Source: Rhodonellum psychrophilum GCM71 = DSM 17998
Lineage (GTDB): Bacteria; Bacteroidota; Bacteroidia; Cytophagales; Cyclobacteriaceae
Assembly (NCBI RefSeq): GCF_000381545.1
Contig: NZ_KB906680.1
Location: forward strand, 124,001 to 188,000
Direction: 5' to 3'
Length of the DNA stretch: 64,000 nt
In this document: positions 61,745 to 64,000 of the stretch, in pieces
Numbering within the stretch: the first letter of the stretch is position 1
How the letters are laid out: every line of letters starts with the position of its first letter
The notes under the pieces: generated by a model
Database searches by the model: none
The model's input: only the letters and a program-made list of their open reading frames with translations
Told to the model about the DNA's origin: nothing
Made by a program: the position numbers and the translations under genes

Positions 61745-63118
61745 ATGTCTAAAAAGTATCATTTTATAGCAATTGGTGGTGCAGTAATGCACAATTTGGC
61801 CCTTTCCATGGCCGAAAAAGGATTTACCGTCACCGGATCGGATGATGAAATCTATGAACCTTCCCGAACCCGACTTGAGAAAGCTGGGATATTGCCGGAA
61901 GCAAAAGGATGGTTTCCAGAAAAAATCTCACCGGACCTCGACGCCATCATTCTCGGCATGCATGCCAGACAGGACAATCCCGAATTGATCAAAGCGCAGG
62001 AATTGGGTGTTCCCGTTTATTCCTTTCCTGAATTTATCTACGAACAGAGCCAAGAGAAAATCAGGGTCGTCATCTCGGGAAGTCATGGCAAAACCAGCAT
62101 CACTTCCATGGTGCTCCATGTTTTGAATGCACAGGACTTGGATTTTGATTATTTGGTCGGTGCCCAAATCGAAGGTTTTGACCTTATGGTCCGTTTGTCC
62201 ACAGATGCGCCGATGATCATCATCGAAGGGGATGAGTATCTTACGTCTCCCTTGGACAGAAGACCGAAATTTTTCCATTACCAACATGATATCCTCTTGA
62301 TGAGTGGTATCGCTTGGGACCATTTCAATGTTTTCCCAACCTTTGAAAACTACTGCGAACAATTCGAAAAACTGGTGGACATGACTCCGCCCGCAGGTAC
62401 TTTTATCTATTGCCAAGAAGACTCCATCGTCAAGCAATTGGGCGAGAACTGCAAAATCAGCAATGTAAATCTGGTGCCTTACAAAGCACATCCTTATACC
62501 ATCCGTGACGGTAAAACCTACCTGATAACCCCCGAAAACGAGATTGAAATCCCAATCTTTGGCCAGCACAATCTCCAAAACCTTCAAGGTGCATTGGAAA
62601 TCTGCGGAAGTCTTGGCTTAAGTGATGCTCAGTTCTATGCATCCATTACTTCATTCAAGGGCGCCGCCAAAAGACAGGAAACAATGGCAAGCTCTGAAAC
62701 CAGTGTTTTGTACAGGGACTTTGCACATGCCCCATCAAAATTAAAAGCAACTGTGAATGCAGTGAAGAACCAGTTCCCTGACCGGAAATTGGTGGCTGTT
62801 CAGGAACTTCACACTTACAGCTCCCTCAACAAGGATTTTATCTCCAATTACGCACACACCTTTGATGCAGCAGATGAGGCGATTGTCTATTTAAACCCAA
62901 AAGCCGTATCTTTGAAAAAATTGGAGCTGATGGATGCCCAAACCCTTCGCGAAGGATTCCAAAAGGAAGATTTGCTGGTATTCACAGACATCAATTTGTT
63001 GAAGACCCATTTGGAAGCCAAGGAATACGCGCAAACCAATTTGCTGCTGATGAGTTCGGGCAACTATGACGATATGGACTTGAGTATTTTAAAACAGAAA
63101 ATCAATCAAAAAATATAA
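61745..63118 (+). CDS. mpl: UDP-N-acetylmuramate:L-alanyl-gamma-D-glutamyl-meso-diaminopimelate ligase
   Basis: Mpl recycles cell-wall peptides by ligating the tripeptide to UDP-MurNAc. The ATG at 61745 (MSKKYHFIAIGGAVMHNLAL) fits, and the earlier frame opens with TTG. This is a Mur-ligase fold with the ATP loop VVISGSHGKTSITSMVLHVL, central IIIEGDEYLTSPLDRRPKFF with the Asp/Glu site, GIAWDHFNVFPTFENYCEQF, EIPIFGQHNLQNLQGALEIC and C-terminal YRDFAHAPSKLKATVNAVK. It has 457 residues. The exonuclease gene follows after one base. Confidence 0.92.
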   Translation: MSKKYHFIAIGGAVMHNLALSMAEKGFTVTGSDDEIYEPSRTRLEKAGILPEAKGWFPEKISPDLDAIILGMHARQDNPELIKAQELGVPVYSFPEFIYEQSQEKIRVVISGSHGKTSITSMVLHVLNAQDLDFDYLVGAQIEGFDLMVRLSTDAPMIIIEGDEYLTSPLDRRPKFFHYQHDILLMSGIAWDHFNVFPTFENYCEQFEKLVDMTPPAGTFIYCQEDSIVKQLGENCKISNVNLVPYKAHPYTIRDGKTYLITPENEIEIPIFGQHNLQNLQGALEICGSLGLSDAQFYASITSFKGAAKRQETMASSETSVLYRDFAHAPSKLKATVNAVKNQFPDRKLVAVQELHTYSSLNKDFISNYAHTFDAADEAIVYLNPKAVSLKKLELMDAQTLREGFQKEDLLVFTDINLLKTHLEAKEYAQTNLLLMSSGNYDDMDLSILKQKINQKI

Positions 63119-63119
63119 G

Positions 63120-63926
63120 ATGAATTTAAATTTAAAAACCCCAATCGCTTTTTTTGATCTTGAAGCGACAGGTATCAATATCTCCACGGACAGGATCGTA
63201 GAGATCTCTGTCGTCAAAGTACATCCCGGAGGAAAGGAAGAAATCAAAACGATGAAAATCAACCCTACCATTCCCATTCCAAAGGAAACTTCTTTGATCC
63301 ATGGCATTTATGACGAGGACGTAAAAGATGCCCCGACATTCAAAGATGTGTCGCGTGAACTTCACCAGTTCTTTGCCGGAGCAGATTTGGCGGGTTTCAA
63401 TGTGCTGAAATATGATATCCCCCTTTTGGTTGAGGAATTTTTGAGGGCAGGGATTGACTTTGACATCGAAAAAAGAAACCTTCTCGATGCACAGAAAATA
63501 TTCCACATGATGGAAAAAAGGAACTTGGCCGCAGCTTATAAATTCTATTGCGGAGAAGACTTAAAGAATGCGCACAGTGCGGAAGCAGATACTTTGGCCA
63601 CTTATGAGGTATTCAAGGCGCAGATAGACCGTTATCAGGGAGTTGCTGCTGAAGATCTTTTAGGCAACCCACTGGGTACTTTGGAAAATGACATGAAAAA
63701 GATCCACACCCTTTTGAATGAGAAGATGGTGGATTTGGCCGGTAGGTTTATTTTCAATTCCGAAGGCGAAGAGTGTTTTAACTTCGGAAAGCACAAAGGG
63801 AAAACCATTGTGCAAGTCTTGAAGGAAGAACCTTCTTATTACGATTGGATGATGAAAGGTGATTTTCCTTTGGATACCAAAAGGAAGTTTACCCAGGTAA
63901 AATTGAAAAGTTTCAACCAAAAATAA
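63120..63926 (+). CDS. DnaQ-like 3'-5' exonuclease
   Basis: This DEDD-family exonuclease of 268 residues has motif I in PIAFFDLEATGINISTDRIV (Asp and Glu), motif II in FAGADLAGFNVLKYDIPLL (Asp), and a motif III candidate near AHSAEADTLATYEVFKA (His and Asp). These are the DnaQ/epsilon-like catalytic positions. The C-terminal ~70 residues (ECFNFGKHKGKTIVQVLKEE) form an additional small domain seen in many such Bacteroidota proteins. It starts one base after mpl, so it is likely co-transcribed, but a link to cell-wall recycling is not evident. Confidence 0.88.
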   Translation: MNLNLKTPIAFFDLEATGINISTDRIVEISVVKVHPGGKEEIKTMKINPTIPIPKETSLIHGIYDEDVKDAPTFKDVSRELHQFFAGADLAGFNVLKYDIPLLVEEFLRAGIDFDIEKRNLLDAQKIFHMMEKRNLAAAYKFYCGEDLKNAHSAEADTLATYEVFKAQIDRYQGVAAEDLLGNPLGTLENDMKKIHTLLNEKMVDLAGRFIFNSEGEECFNFGKHKGKTIVQVLKEEPSYYDWMMKGDFPLDTKRKFTQVKLKSFNQK

Positions 63927-63968
63927 AAAAAAGAAGCCTGGTGATCACCAGGCTTCTTTTTTTATTTG
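63925..63968. terminator. Bidirectional terminator at the right end of the mpl-exonuclease unit
   Basis: The perfect palindrome AAGAAGCCTGGTGATCACCA with GGCTTCTT and outer A/T tracts (63925-63963) forms a long stem. It serves the exonuclease gene and the convergent gene entering from the right. Confidence 0.92.
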
Positions 63969-64000
63969 TTTTTTTCATAATACACCATGGCCTCCGCCAT
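63962..64000 (-). CDS. C-terminal end of a gene running in from the right edge
   Basis: On the minus strand an open frame runs from the edge to a TAA at 63962-63964, encoding the last 12 residues MAEAMVYYEKNK. The stop lies in the T-arm of the shared terminator, as expected of a convergent gene end. The protein cannot be identified from this piece. Confidence 0.5.
   Translation of the reverse strand: MAEAMVYYEKNK

Noticed and set aside
1-64000. CRISPR array, rRNA, prophage or insertion-sequence transposase
   Set aside because: No regularly spaced short direct repeats, no rRNA sequence and no transposase, integrase or phage structural gene is seen in any frame.

Overview
The window looks like a chromosomal segment of a Bacteroidota bacterium, most likely a Cytophagales/Cyclobacteriaceae-type organism (inference). 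Supporting signs are a SusC/SusD outer-membrane pair, lipoproteins with Bacteroidota-style signals, promoter boxes of the TTTG / TAnnTTTG type, almost no Shine-Dalgarno sequences, and families typical of the phylum (DUF4861, DUF3078, DUF4136, DUF2490, PycTM-type protein).

Layout. 1-11062 is a uronate/pectin utilisation block: SusD (cut by the left edge), SusC and a DUF4861 lipoprotein on the minus strand, then divergently kduI, kduD, a LacI-family regulator, uxaC and uxaB. The divergent gap holds palindromic LacI-type operators. KduI/KduD convert the unsaturated-uronate product towards 2-keto-3-deoxygluconate, and UxaC/UxaB take galacturonate towards altronate. 11338-17278 encodes an OmpA-type outer-membrane protein and a lipoprotein with ten Ig-like repeats and a C-terminal ice-binding (DUF3494) domain. 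18189-29007 is a mixed region: a DLH-like hydrolase and a phosphoribosyltransferase, a phosphoesterase, two paralogous secreted proteins with a possible kinase-like motif order on either side of a PycTM/DUF5706-like membrane protein, a soluble sugar dehydrogenase, a DODA-type dioxygenase, an FAH-family enzyme and a zinc peptidase. 29202-32239 is an acetolactate synthase-like/aldehyde dehydrogenase pair. 33316-39762 is a minus-strand run ending in an NAD salvage group (pncA, a divergent prs, pncB). 39991-57271 is largely housekeeping: an EamA exporter, peroxiredoxin, a LolD-like ATPase, sucC, tRNA-Arg, a universal stress protein, a response regulator, a POT transporter, pckA, a PPIase, a NupC transporter, a BFN nuclease and etfAB. 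58345-59762 is an AT-rich patch with an orphan membrane protein and the tail of a restriction/methyltransferase gene. dnaB, mpl and a 3'-5' exonuclease follow.

The most interesting unexplained structure is a family of nine ~165-171 bp intergenic elements (6947, 11075, 17816, 18829, 25552, 27559, 41484, 52778, 52948). They share terminal inverted repeats of the form AACCCGnnnnATGCAT...ATGCATnnnnCGGGTT and an internal CTATTGG/CCAATAG hairpin. They lie between genes and usually begin or end close to stop codons.
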